A stretch of 64,000 bases of DNA from Bradyrhizobiaceae bacterium Ga0074131 (GTDB lineage Bacteria; Pseudomonadota; Alphaproteobacteria; Rhizobiales; Xanthobacteraceae), in NCBI GenBank assembly GCA_001464035.1, contig LNEC01000016.1, positions 62,001 to 126,000 of the forward strand, read 5' to 3'. How positions within the stretch are numbered: the first letter of the stretch is position 1; every line of letters begins with the position of its first letter. This document shows positions 27,615 through 38,613 of this stretch, piece after piece. Both the position numbers and the translations under genes were made by a program. Below the pieces are notes generated by a model. It worked only from the letters and a program-made list of their open reading frames with translations. It did no database searches and was not told where the DNA came from.

Positions 27615-28856
27615 TTAGTGCCGCGCGAGCGCCCCTTCGACAAACCGTGCCGCCTTCAACGCCCCGGCGTCGTCGCCGAACCTCGCAATCACCTGCACAC
27701 CGACAGGCAATCCTCCGTCAGCCACATAGGCCGGGATGTTGACGCAGGGCACGCCCATCAGCGTCCAGAGCCGGTTGAAACGCGGATCGCCGGTCGAGGC
27801 CAGTCCCTTCGGCGCCGCACCGGGTGCTGAAAACGTCAGCAGCACGTCGACCGCATCGAAGATTTTCGCCAGTGCCTTGCGGGCGCGGTTGGCGGTGCTG
27901 CGCGCCGCGTCGTAGTCGGCGGGCACAATACCCACACTTTCGTCGAGCCTGCCGCGCAGCAGCGGCGGCAGGTCGGCGTGATGCGTCCGGTATTCCCAGG
28001 CCAGCGCCCGGTGCGCCTCGAAATCCTGCAGGCAGGGATGAATCCGCCATGCCTCCCCGACGATGTCGGGCAGCGATAGCGCGCGAACGGTGGCCCCGGC
28101 GCGTTCCGCCGCGCGCGTGGCGATCCGCAGCGCCTCCGCGCCCGCTTCTTCCGGCGCACCGGCAAAATCCTGCGTCACGACGCCGATCCGCGGCGTCTCG
28201 ATCGCGGCGCCAAGCGTCAGTTCGGCCCTGCCGGTCATGGCCGACAGTCCCTGCGCCAGGTCTTCGACCCCGGCCGCGAACAGCCCGACGGTATCGAGCG
28301 TCCAGGAAAAACACTTCACGCCGACCGTCGGCAGCAGCCGGAACGACGGTTTGATGGCCGCCACGCCGCAGAACGAGGCCGGCCGGATCACCGAGCCGCC
28401 GGTCTGCGTGCCCAGCGCCAGCGGAATCATGCCGGCCGCGACCGCCGCCGCCGATCCCGACGACGATCCGCCCGGCGTATGGCCGTGATGGCACGGGTTG
28501 AGCGTCGGCGTCGGATCCACTGAAGCGAACGCCGTCGTCGTGGTCTTGCCGGCGATGGTGGCGCCCGCCTGCTTCAGCATGGCGACCACGGGCGCATCCG
28601 CGCGCGGCCGAAAACCCCGATAGATCTTTGAGCCCATGGCGGTCGGAAGATCCGAGGTCTCGATGATGTCCTTGATCCCGACGGCGATGCCGCGCAGCGG
28701 CCCGGCACTTTGCGAGCGGGGGTTTTCGGTCCGACAGACGAAGGCGCCGATGGTCTTGTCGTCCGTGTCGATGGTTTCGATCGACTGCGTGATCGCGGCA
28801 TCCGCGGAAAGCTCACCCGAATCGATGCGGCGCTGGAGTTCGGCGAGCGAGATCAT
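27615..28856 (-). CDS. Amidase-signature-family hydrolase
   Basis: A 413-residue amidase with Ser-cisSer-Lys elements: GIKDI (Lys), GGSSSGSAAAV (cis-Ser) and QTGGSVIRPASF (nucleophile Ser). It is shorter and more divergent than GatA and has no glutamine-site features, so it is likely a small-molecule amidase of unknown substrate. ATG at 28856 with AGGGAA 8 nt upstream. It is inserted in reverse orientation between plsY and dprA, interrupting a usually collinear block, with an inverted repeat at its 5' side. Confidence 0.9.
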   Translation of the reverse strand: MISLAELQRRIDSGELSADAAITQSIETIDTDDKTIGAFVCRTENPRSQSAGPLRGIAVGIKDIIETSDLPTAMGSKIYRGFRPRADAPVVAMLKQAGATIAGKTTTTAFASVDPTPTLNPCHHGHTPGGSSSGSAAAVAAGMIPLALGTQTGGSVIRPASFCGVAAIKPSFRLLPTVGVKCFSWTLDTVGLFAAGVEDLAQGLSAMTGRAELTLGAAIETPRIGVVTQDFAGAPEEAGAEALRIATRAAERAGATVRALSLPDIVGEAWRIHPCLQDFEAHRALAWEYRTHHADLPPLLRGRLDESVGIVPADYDAARSTANRARKALAKIFDAVDVLLTFSAPGAAPKGLASTGDPRFNRLWTLMGVPCVNIPAYVADGGLPVGVQVIARFGDDAGALKAARFVEGALARH

Positions 28857-28935
28857 GGACACTATTCCCTGCAGCAGTCGGACAGCTTTTACGGAGCGCG
28901 CGGGAATGGGGCAAGCGGATGGGCGCACCCAGCGA

Positions 28936-29033
28936 CGTCATTCGGGGATGCGCCTCTGGGCGCAGGCCGGAATCCATACTCCTGATCGTGGTGATGGATT
29001 CGGCGCTCGCGCCTTGCCCGCCCCGGAATGACG
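28936..29033. repeat. Imperfect inverted repeat at the amidase/dprA junction
   Basis: Left arm begins CGTCATTCGGGG and includes GGCCGGAATCCAT; right arm includes ATGGATTCGG and ends CCCCGGAATGACG. Total about 98 bp. It resembles the dispersed rhizobial 'gtcattccgggg' type element. It sits exactly where the reversed amidase gene breaks the plsY-dprA neighbourhood. Confidence 0.75.
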
Positions 29034-29097
29034 AAGCAGAGCAAATCCCATTGCCCACTTCCCTGGGTTGATCCATCTTGCCGGCTTGGGGGAAACC

Positions 29098-30210
29098 GTG
29101 GACATCAAAACCTCAAGCACCACCCGCCTCACTGACGCCGAACGGATCGACCGGCTGCGGCTGATCCGTTCCGACAACGTCGGACCGCGCACCTTCCGTT
29201 CCCTTGTCCTTCATTTCGGCAGCGCCCGCGCCGCGCTGGCGCGGTTGCCGGATCTCGCCCGGCGCGGCGGCGCGGATCGTCCGGGGCGGATCTGCGGCGA
29301 GGAAGATGCGCGCGCCGAACTGGCGGCCAGCACGAAGCTCGGCATCAGCCTGCTGGCGCCGCAAGAAGCCGGCTATCCGCCGCGGCTGGCGACGCTGGAC
29401 GATGCGCCGCCTTTGCTCGGCGTGCGCGGCGCGCTCGACGCCCTGATGCGGCCGATGCTCGCGATCGTCGGCTCGCGCAACGCGTCGGGCGCCGGGCTGA
29501 AGTTCGCTGGATCCCTGGCGCGCGATCTCTCGGACGCCGGTTTTGTCATCGTCTCGGGGCTCGCGCGCGGCATCGACCAGGCAGCGCATCGCGCCAGCCT
29601 CAAGGGCGGCACCGTGGCGGTGCTGGCCGGCGGCCACGACCGGATATATCCGCCCGAGCACGAGGACCTGCTGGCGTCGATGCTGGAGGCCGGGGCTGCG
29701 ATTTCCGAAATGCCGCTGGGGCATGTGCCACGCGCCCGCGATTTTCCAAGGCGCAACCGGTTGATCTCGGGGGCGGCGCTCGGGGTTGTCGTGATCGAGG
29801 CCGCGCATCGTTCGGGCTCGCTGATCACCGCACGCATCGCCGCCGAACAGGGCCGCGAAGTGTTCGCCGTGCCGGGTTCGCCGCTCGATCCCCGCGCCGC
29901 CGGCACCAACGACCTGATCAAGCAGGGGGCGACGCTGACCACCGAGGCGTCCGACGTCATCAGCGCGGTCGAGCCGATCATGGAGCGGCCGCTCGCACTA
30001 CGCGAGCCCGATGACGAGCCGTTCGATGTCGAACCCGATTCGGGCGATCGCGCGCGCATCACCGCCCTGCTCGGGCCAACGCCGGTCCTGCTCGACGATC
30101 TGATCCGGATGGCGGGCGCCTCGCCGGCGGTGGTGCGCGCCGTGCTGCTGGAACTTGAACTCGCCGGCCGCCTCGAACGCCCCGGCGGCGGCCTGGTCTC
30201 GCTGTCCTGA
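29098..30210 (+). CDS. dprA: DNA-processing protein DprA
   Basis: Single-stranded-DNA-binding protein that loads RecA during natural transformation. The 370-residue product has an N-terminal SAM/HhH-like region ([14 protein letters not shown]), the Rossmann-like core with [33 protein letters not shown] and RNRLISGAA, and a C-terminal winged helix of the DprA_WH type. GTG at 29098 chosen because GGGGGA precedes it by 4-5 nt and the conserved N-terminus begins there. Present in many non-competent alphaproteobacteria. Confidence 0.95.
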   Translation: MDIKTSSTTRLTDAERIDRLRLIRSDNVGPRTFRSLVLHFGSARAALARLPDLARRGGADRPGRICGEEDARAELAASTKLGISLLAPQEAGYPPRLATLDDAPPLLGVRGALDALMRPMLAIVGSRNASGAGLKFAGSLARDLSDAGFVIVSGLARGIDQAAHRASLKGGTVAVLAGGHDRIYPPEHEDLLASMLEAGAAISEMPLGHVPRARDFPRRNRLISGAALGVVVIEAAHRSGSLITARIAAEQGREVFAVPGSPLDPRAAGTNDLIKQGATLTTEASDVISAVEPIMERPLALREPDDEPFDVEPDSGDRARITALLGPTPVLLDDLIRMAGASPAVVRAVLLELELAGRLERPGGGLVSLS

Positions 30211-30434
30211 AACAAGACGCTGCTTACGCGTATTTCATATGAACAGGCTCTCTGTGCTTACAAGCAAAGGGCGTATTTTACAACCAGGATGATATGCTAA
30301 CGGGTCAGTTCCGGCCCCCCTCCACATCACTCCATTTGACAGTGGCGACCCCACCACCCATGTTCGCTGTCGAAACGGCCGACGCGAGTCTCGCGGAACC
30401 GGCCTTTATTTTTCCCGTAAGCCATTGGAATGAC

Positions 30435-33191
30435 ATGAATATCGTCATTGTCGAGTCGCCGGCGAAAGCCAAAACGATCAACAAATATTTGGGCGCCTCC
30501 TACGAGGTTCTGGCCTCTTTCGGCCATGTCCGCGATCTCCCCGCCAAGAACGGATCGGTCGATCCGGAGGCCAACTTCCAGATGATCTGGGAGATCGACC
30601 CCAAGGCGGCCGGCCGTCTCAACGACATCGCCAAGGCGCTCAAGGGCGCCGACCGGCTGATCCTCGCCACCGACCCCGATCGCGAGGGCGAGGCGATCTC
30701 CTGGCACGTGCTGGAGGTGCTGAAGGAGAAGCGCGCGATCAAGGACCACAAGATCGAACGCGTGGTGTTCAACGCCATCACCAAGCAGGCGGTCACCGAG
30801 GCGATGAAGAACCCTCGCCAGATCGACGGCGCGCTGGTCGACGCCTACATGGCGCGCCGCGCGCTGGACTATCTGGTCGGCTTCACGCTCTCGCCGGTGT
30901 TGTGGCGCAAGCTGCCGGGCGCGCGCTCGGCGGGCCGCGTGCAGTCGGTGGCGCTGCGGCTGGTCTGCGACCGCGAGCTCGAAATCGAGAAGTTCATTCC
31001 CAGGGAATACTGGTCGCTGGTCGCGACCCTCACCACACCGCGCGGCGACGCCTTCGAGGCGCGGCTGATCGGCGCCGACGGCAAGAAGATTCAACGGCTC
31101 GATATCGGCACCGGCGCGGAAGCCGAGGAGTTGAAGAAGGCGATCGAGGCCGCCAGTTTCACGGTTTCCACGGTGGAGGCCAAACCCGCGCGGCGCAATC
31201 CGCACGCCCCCTTCACCACCTCGACGCTGCAGCAGGAAGCCAGCCGCAAGATGGGCTTTGCACCGGCTCATACCATGCGGATCGCGCAGCGGCTCTATGA
31301 GGGCATCGATATCGGCGGCGAGACCACCGGTCTCATTACATACATGCGTACCGATGGTGTGCAGATCGACGGTTCGGCGATTACGCAGGCGCGCCAGGTG
31401 ATCGGCGAGGATTACGGCAAGGCCTATGTGCCGGAAGCGCCGCGCCAGTACCAGAGCAAGGCCAAGAACGCCCAGGAAGCGCACGAAGCCATCCGCCCCA
31501 CCGATCTGTCGCGGCGGCCGGCCGAGATGCGCCGCCGCCTCGATACCGACCAGGCTAGGCTCTATGAGCTGATCTGGACCCGAACCATCGCGAGCCAGAT
31601 GGAATCGGCGGAGATGGAGCGCACCACCGTCGATATCGCGGCCAGGGCCGGCTCGCGCGTGCTCGAACTGCGCGCCACCGGACAGGTGATCAAATTCGAC
31701 GGTTTTCTCGCGCTCTACCAGGAAGGCAAGGACGACGACGGCGACGACGAGGATTCGCGCCGCCTCCCCGCCATGAGCGAGGGCGAAGCGCTGAAGCGGC
31801 AGGAACTCGCCGTCACCCAGCACTTTACGGAACCGCCGCCGCGCTTCTCCGAAGCCTCGTTGGTCAAACGCATGGAAGAGCTCGGCATCGGCCGCCCCTC
31901 GACCTACGCCTCGATCCTGCAGGTGCTGAAGGACCGCGGCTATGTCAGGCTCGAGAAGAAGCGCCTGCATGGCGAGGACAAGGGCCGCGTCGTGGTCGCG
32001 TTCCTGGAAAACTTCTTCGCCCGCTACGTCGAATATGATTTCACCGCGGCGCTGGAGGAGCAGCTCGACCGCATCTCCAACAACGAGATTTCCTGGCAGC
32101 AGGTGCTGCAGGATTTCTGGGTCGGTTTCATCGGTGCCGTCAACGAGATCAAGGATCTCAGGGTGACGCAGGTGCTGGATGCGCTCGACGACATGCTGGG
32201 ACCGCACATCTACCCCGCCCGCGCCGATGGCGGCGATGTCAGGCAATGCCCGACCTGCGGCACCGGCAAGCTCAACCTCAAGGCCGGCAAGTTCGGCGCC
32301 TTCGTCGGTTGCACCAATTATCCGGAGTGCCGCTACACCCGGCCGCTCGCGGCCGACAGCGAAGCCAACGCCGACCGCATCCTGGGCAAGGATCCCGAGA
32401 CTGACCGCGACGTGGTGGTGAAGGCTGGACGGTTCGGTCCTTACATCCAGCTCGGCGAGCCCAAGGATTATGCCGAAGGCGAGAAGCCGAAGCGTGCCGG
32501 CATCCCGAAGAACATGTCGCCCTCTGATATCGAACTCGACCTGGCGCTGAAGCTGTTGTCGCTGCCGCGCGAGATCGGCAAGCATCCGGAAACCGGCGAG
32601 CCGATCACCGCGGGCCTCGGTCGTTTCGGTCCGTTCGTGCGCCACGAGAAGACCTATGCCAGCCTCGAGGCCGGCGACGAGGTGTTCGACATCGGGCTCA
32701 ACCGCGCGGTGACCCTGATCGCGGAGAAAATCCTGAAAGGTCCGAGCGGCCGGCGTTTCGGCGCCGATCCCGGCAAGCCGCTGGGCGATCATCCGACGCT
32801 TGGCGGCGTCGCGGTCAAGAGCGGCCGCTACGGCGCCTACGTCACGTCGGGCGGCGTCAACGCCACCATCCCGAGCGACAAGACCCAGGAAACCATCACG
32901 CTGGAAGAAGCCATTGCGCTGATCGACGAGCGCGTCGCCAAGGGCGGCGGCAAGCCGAAGCGTGGCGCCAAGCAGAAGGCGCCCGCCAAGAAGTCCGCGG
33001 CGAAGCCGAAGTCGGACGTAACCGCACCCAAGCCGGCCAAGAAGGCGGTCGCGAAGAAATCCGCGGCCAAGCCGAAGACCGATTCCATCAGCAAGGCGCG
33101 CGCGCCGGTGACCCCGGCCGCCAAGACATCCGCCGCCAAGCCGGCGCCGAAGACTCCGGCCAGGAAGAGCGCCGGGAAGGCCCGCGGCTAG
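30435..33191 (+). CDS. topA: DNA topoisomerase I
   Basis: Type IA topoisomerase relaxing negative supercoils. The 918-residue product starts MNIVIVESPAKAKTI (Toprim), has ATDPDREGEAISWH (acidic metal triad), the active-site Tyr303 in LITYMRTDG, one C4 zinc finger (CPTCGTGKL ... CTNYPEC) followed by further Topo_C repeats, and a Lys/Ala/Pro-rich tail of about 80 residues. ATG at 30435 is the conserved start; the open frame extends upstream to 30294 without support. rnr follows immediately. Confidence 0.97.
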   Translation: MNIVIVESPAKAKTINKYLGASYEVLASFGHVRDLPAKNGSVDPEANFQMIWEIDPKAAGRLNDIAKALKGADRLILATDPDREGEAISWHVLEVLKEKRAIKDHKIERVVFNAITKQAVTEAMKNPRQIDGALVDAYMARRALDYLVGFTLSPVLWRKLPGARSAGRVQSVALRLVCDRELEIEKFIPREYWSLVATLTTPRGDAFEARLIGADGKKIQRLDIGTGAEAEELKKAIEAASFTVSTVEAKPARRNPHAPFTTSTLQQEASRKMGFAPAHTMRIAQRLYEGIDIGGETTGLITYMRTDGVQIDGSAITQARQVIGEDYGKAYVPEAPRQYQSKAKNAQEAHEAIRPTDLSRRPAEMRRRLDTDQARLYELIWTRTIASQMESAEMERTTVDIAARAGSRVLELRATGQVIKFDGFLALYQEGKDDDGDDEDSRRLPAMSEGEALKRQELAVTQHFTEPPPRFSEASLVKRMEELGIGRPSTYASILQVLKDRGYVRLEKKRLHGEDKGRVVVAFLENFFARYVEYDFTAALEEQLDRISNNEISWQQVLQDFWVGFIGAVNEIKDLRVTQVLDALDDMLGPHIYPARADGGDVRQCPTCGTGKLNLKAGKFGAFVGCTNYPECRYTRPLAADSEANADRILGKDPETDRDVVVKAGRFGPYIQLGEPKDYAEGEKPKRAGIPKNMSPSDIELDLALKLLSLPREIGKHPETGEPITAGLGRFGPFVRHEKTYASLEAGDEVFDIGLNRAVTLIAEKILKGPSGRRFGADPGKPLGDHPTLGGVAVKSGRYGAYVTSGGVNATIPSDKTQETITLEEAIALIDERVAKGGGKPKRGAKQKAPAKKSAAKPKSDVTAPKPAKKAVAKKSAAKPKTDSISKARAPVTPAAKTSAAKPAPKTPARKSAGKARG

Positions 33192-35534
<2,343 letters not shown>

Positions 35535-35537
35535 ACC

Positions 35538-35978
35538 ATGGAATCCGTCACCGCACATGCCAGGATCTGGACGCCGGATACGGCTCCGGCCGCCAAGCGC
35601 GATCTCTGGGCCGCTTTCAAGCGCGGGTTGCGCGGCCGCTGCCCACGCTGCGGCGAGGGAAAACTGTTTCGCGCCTTTCTCAAGGTCGACGATCACTGCC
35701 CAGTTTGCGGTCAGGATTTCACGCACCACCGCGCCGACGATCTGCCCGCCTACCTCGTGATCGTCATTGTCGGTCACATCGTGGTGCCCGCGGCGCTGTG
35801 GATCGAAACCCATTATTCGCCGGAGGTCTGGCTCCAACTGGCAGTCTACCTGTCATTCACGTTCGTTGCATCCATCCTGCTTTTGCAACCGGTGAAAGGC
35901 GCCGTGGTGGGCTTCCAGTGGGCGTTGCGCATGCACGGATTTGACGACAATCCCCCTGGCGAGATATCGCCCGGCTAG
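35538..35978 (+). CDS. DUF983 family zinc-ribbon membrane protein
   Basis: A 146-residue protein with a Cys4 zinc ribbon (CPRCGEGKLF ... CPVCGQDF, residues about 35-60) followed by two hydrophobic segments (YLVIVIVGHIVVPAALW and a second near 100-120). Matches DUF983, found widely in Alphaproteobacteria and of unknown function. Three bases after rnr, in an apparent operon with topA and rnr. Confidence 0.9.
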   Translation: MESVTAHARIWTPDTAPAAKRDLWAAFKRGLRGRCPRCGEGKLFRAFLKVDDHCPVCGQDFTHHRADDLPAYLVIVIVGHIVVPAALWIETHYSPEVWLQLAVYLSFTFVASILLLQPVKGAVVGFQWALRMHGFDDNPPGEISPG

Positions 35979-36012
35979 CCAAACAAGAACACGGACATCG
36001 GAAAGGATGGAA

Positions 36013-36765
36013 ATGACCGAGGCCGCGCAAGTCGCCAAAGAAGAAAAGCGGGAAGAAAAGGAAGCCGACCACCATCCTTATTTCCGGCCAAAGGACGCCG
36101 CCACGCTGATCCTGGTTGATCGTACCGCCGCCACCCCGAAAGTGCTGGTGGGCAAGCGCCACGACAAGGTGGTGTTCATGCCCGGCAAATTCGTCTTTCC
36201 CGGCGGCCGCGTCGACAAGTCGGACAACCGCGTGCCGGTGGCAGCACCGATCCCGCAGGCGCTCGAAGCCAATCTTCTGAAGGGCAGCCCGAAAATCACG
36301 CCGTCGCGCGCGCGCTCGCTGGCGATCGCCGCGATCCGCGAGGCTTGCGAGGAAACCGGGCTTTGCCTCGGGCGCAAAAGCGACGGCAAGGCGCCGAGGC
36401 TCGAGGGCGCATGGCGGGCCTTCACCGAAGCGGGCCTGCTGCCCGATCCGTCCGGACTGTTCCTGATCGCCCGCGCCATCACCCCGCCCGGCCGCGTCCG
36501 CCGTTTCGACACCAGGTTCTTCACCGCGGATGCCTCAGCGATCGCCCATCGCGTCGAGGGCGTGGTCCATGCCGAGGCCGAGCTGGTCGAGCTGGTATGG
36601 GTCGATCTCGGCTCCAAGCACCTGGCCGACGCCCATCCGATGACCAGGAATGTGCTGAACGAACTGGAAAAGCGTCTCGCCACTGGCCCGCTCAGCCACG
36701 ACGCGCCGGTGCCGTTCTTCCATTTCTACGGCGACAGGATGCAAAAGGACGTGCTGGGGGCTTAG
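36013..36765 (+). CDS. NUDIX hydrolase with interrupted Nudix box (NUDT19-like)
   Basis: A 250-residue predicted pyrophosphohydrolase. The Nudix box is split: the GG of FPGGRVD is at 64-65 and REACEETG at 109-116, giving 44 residues between G and RE instead of about 14. Such insertions are known in the NUDT7/NUDT19-like CoA-diphosphatase branch, so a CoA-type substrate is possible. ATG at 36013 (AAGG 6 nt upstream) is preferred over the ATG two codons earlier. It lies 34 bp after the DUF983 gene. Confidence 0.85.
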   Translation: MTEAAQVAKEEKREEKEADHHPYFRPKDAATLILVDRTAATPKVLVGKRHDKVVFMPGKFVFPGGRVDKSDNRVPVAAPIPQALEANLLKGSPKITPSRARSLAIAAIREACEETGLCLGRKSDGKAPRLEGAWRAFTEAGLLPDPSGLFLIARAITPPGRVRRFDTRFFTADASAIAHRVEGVVHAEAELVELVWVDLGSKHLADAHPMTRNVLNELEKRLATGPLSHDAPVPFFHFYGDRMQKDVLGA

Positions 36766-36902
36766 CCCTGCTTTTGCGTCACGCTGCATGCACGACTGGC
36801 CGACGGGAAGGCGCTGCAGGTGAATTTGGCCCGCCATTGCCGAAAAACCGCGGCTTGGCCGCCTGATCGGACGGAATTGGGCCGGTTTTCGCCTGCAAAA
36901 CC

Positions 36903-36930
36903 TTGACTTTGGGCCGTCAGAAGCTAGGTT
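36903..36930 (+). promoter_or_regulatory. Candidate sigma-70 promoter of rpmG
   Basis: TTGACT at 36903-36908 and TAGGTT at 36925-36930 with a 16-bp spacer, about 60 bp upstream of the rpmG start. Position and the -35 match support it; the -10 is imperfect. Confidence 0.5.
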
Positions 36931-36989
36931 GCGCGCCAATGCGGGCCTGACGGGCCGGCTTCCGATTCCTGTATGTTTGAGGTCTGAAC

Positions 36990-37157
36990 ATGGCCAAAGC
37001 GGTCACCATCAAGGTCAAGCTCGTTTCCTCGGCGGATACCGGCTTCTACTACGTCGCCAAGAAGAATTCGCGCACCATGACCGACAAGCTGGTCAAGAAG
37101 AAATACGACCCGGTCGCGCGCAAGCACGTTGAATTCCGCGAGTCCAAGATCAAGTAA
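36990..37157 (+). CDS. rpmG: Large ribosomal subunit protein bL33
   Basis: Ribosomal protein L33 of 55 residues, a structural part of the 50S subunit. It begins [19 protein letters not shown], has [11 protein letters not shown] and ends [11 protein letters not shown], matching the family closely. The ATG at 36990 has GAGG about 8 nt upstream. No CxxC zinc pair is present, so this is the zinc-free (C-minus) form. The gene has its own likely promoter and a strong terminator. Confidence 0.96.
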   Translation: MAKAVTIKVKLVSSADTGFYYVAKKNSRTMTDKLVKKKYDPVARKHVEFRESKIK

Positions 37158-37182
37158 AAATCGCGGGACGCTACTGACTTCG

Positions 37183-37209
37183 AACGGGGCCTCGCGGCCC
37201 CGTTTTGTT
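37183..37209 (+). terminator. Intrinsic terminator of rpmG
   Basis: AACGGGGCC at 37183-37191 and GGCCCCGTT at 37196-37204 with a TCGC loop, followed by TTTTGTTT. Located 26 bp after the rpmG stop. Confidence 0.9.
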
Positions 37210-37225
37210 TCTGCAATGCGTCAGG

Positions 37226-37843
37226 TCATTCGGCGGGCGCCAGACGACTGCGCGGCTGCGAAGCCTTCTCCGCAACATCGCCGTCGACGTCCGCGCCGAG
37301 GTCGTCGCGCCAGGGCCGCGCCCGCTCGATCAGCGCGAGGACGACGACGATGACCGCGGCCAGCGCCAGCGCACCCTGCCAATAGGGAATGCCCGCCATT
37401 TCCGTGAAGATCAGTTTGGGCCCGGTGCCGATCAGCGACTTGGCGAGCCACGGCTGGGCGTAGGTGAACGCCACCGCGCCCGCCAATCCCCCGAGCAGCG
37501 TGAAAATGGCATCGCGATAGCCGACGCCGATCTGCGCCAGCGTGGTGCCGGGGCATGCGCCTGCCAGCGCGATGCCGGCGCCGAGGATCAGCCCGCCGAC
37601 GATGTCGGCGGCGTACAGCGCCGCCTTGGGCTGCAGCTTGACGAAGCCAAATCCGTGGAGAAACGCCAGCACCACCGCGCCGGTCGCCACCGCGCTCAGA
37701 AAGACCTTGAGCATGATCCAGTTGCGCAGCTGCATCTGGCCGACGATCATTCCAGGCTCGAACACCCGCGATTTTTCCAGAGCAAAGCCGAACACTATTC
37801 CCATCAGCACGCCGCTTAGAATTCCGACTGCAACGGACGACAT
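37226..37843 (-). CDS. YeeE/YedE-family (DUF6691) transporter half
   Basis: A membrane protein of about 205 residues with four to five helices and the YeeE/YedE signature GACPGTTLAQIGVG (Cys in the pore region). YeeE/TsuA-type proteins import thiosulfate or related sulfur species through cysteine relays. ATG at 37843 is preferred because AGGAGGG lies 6 nt before it; an ATG two codons earlier overlaps that site. It follows a second half-transporter after 15 bp on the same strand. Confidence 0.88.
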   Translation of the reverse strand: MSSVAVGILSGVLMGIVFGFALEKSRVFEPGMIVGQMQLRNWIMLKVFLSAVATGAVVLAFLHGFGFVKLQPKAALYAADIVGGLILGAGIALAGACPGTTLAQIGVGYRDAIFTLLGGLAGAVAFTYAQPWLAKSLIGTGPKLIFTEMAGIPYWQGALALAAVIVVVLALIERARPWRDDLGADVDGDVAEKASQPRSRLAPAE

Positions 37844-37858
37844 GATCATCCCTCCTTG

Positions 37859-38377
37859 TTAAATTCGGCGCAGCAGAAGCAGGGCGGTAGCAATGCCGCC
37901 TGCAAACATCGCGGCGACCGCGACGGTCGAACCGACAGACAATTGCGCCATGCCGGACAGGCCATGGCCACTGGTGCAGCCATCGGCGATTCGCGCGCCG
38001 AACAGCATGAGAAAACCCGCGGCGAACGCCACCACATAGCGCAAGCTCCTCGACGACGAGCCGAGCGCCCTGGCCCAGATCGGCGAGACCGGCGCGCGGA
38101 CTGCGCCCGACAGCTTCATTGAAGCGAAAGCGCCCAAGGCAACGCCGACGACGAGCGCGACCTGCCAAAGATTTTTGGCGTTCGCCGCGACATGCTTGGC
38201 CGCATAGTCGATCTTGAGCAGCGAGGGATCGACGAGGCCGGCAATCGCAGCACCGACCGTGACATAGGAAGACGAGGCGCCGAGCGCGGTTTCGATGATC
38301 AGGAAGGCGGGGATTTGGAGCAGGCCTATCACGATACCCGCGGCGTAAGGTGACCAGGCCTTGTCAAAAGGCGACAT
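37859..38377 (-). CDS. YeeE/YedE-family transporter, first half
   Basis: A 172-residue membrane protein. The conserved motif ARIADGCTSGHGLSG carries the pore cysteine, complementary to the GACPG motif of its neighbour; together they make a split YeeE/YedE unit. Such pairs occur beside sulfur-oxidation or BigR/SqrR sulfide-response genes. ATG at 38377 with GGGAGA upstream. An AT-rich palindrome precedes it. No sulfur dioxygenase or ArsR regulator is adjacent. Confidence 0.88.
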   Translation of the reverse strand: MSPFDKAWSPYAAGIVIGLLQIPAFLIIETALGASSSYVTVGAAIAGLVDPSLLKIDYAAKHVAANAKNLWQVALVVGVALGAFASMKLSGAVRAPVSPIWARALGSSSRSLRYVVAFAAGFLMLFGARIADGCTSGHGLSGMAQLSVGSTVAVAAMFAGGIATALLLLRRI

Positions 38378-38397
38378 CGGTAATCTCCCTCTGCTGA

Positions 38398-38419
38398 TAT
38401 ATTAGTGTTTCTTAATATA
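38398..38419. promoter_or_regulatory. AT-rich palindromic operator candidate upstream of the YeeE/YedE pair
   Basis: TATATTA at 38398-38404 and TAATATA at 38413-38419 form a 7-bp perfect inverted repeat with an 8-bp spacer, 21 bp before the first half-transporter start. The AT-rich, ~22-bp dyad is of the kind bound by ArsR-family repressors such as BigR. The regulator is not nearby, so the identity is inference. Confidence 0.5.
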
Positions 38420-38613
38420 ATGGGAAAGCGAGCCCTTTATTGATTTGGATCAACAGGCGTTCGGGTGTCGCATGAAGTGGACGATGCTGGTGGGTCTGGC
38501 GGTCTATTGCCCGCGCCGGATGGTGCGTGGAAGACGCGCATGAACGCGCTGATTGCGTTGGACAGCAACCAGCGAACACCAGCTGCTGCAACCTTGCGGC
38601 TCGATTCTATGCC

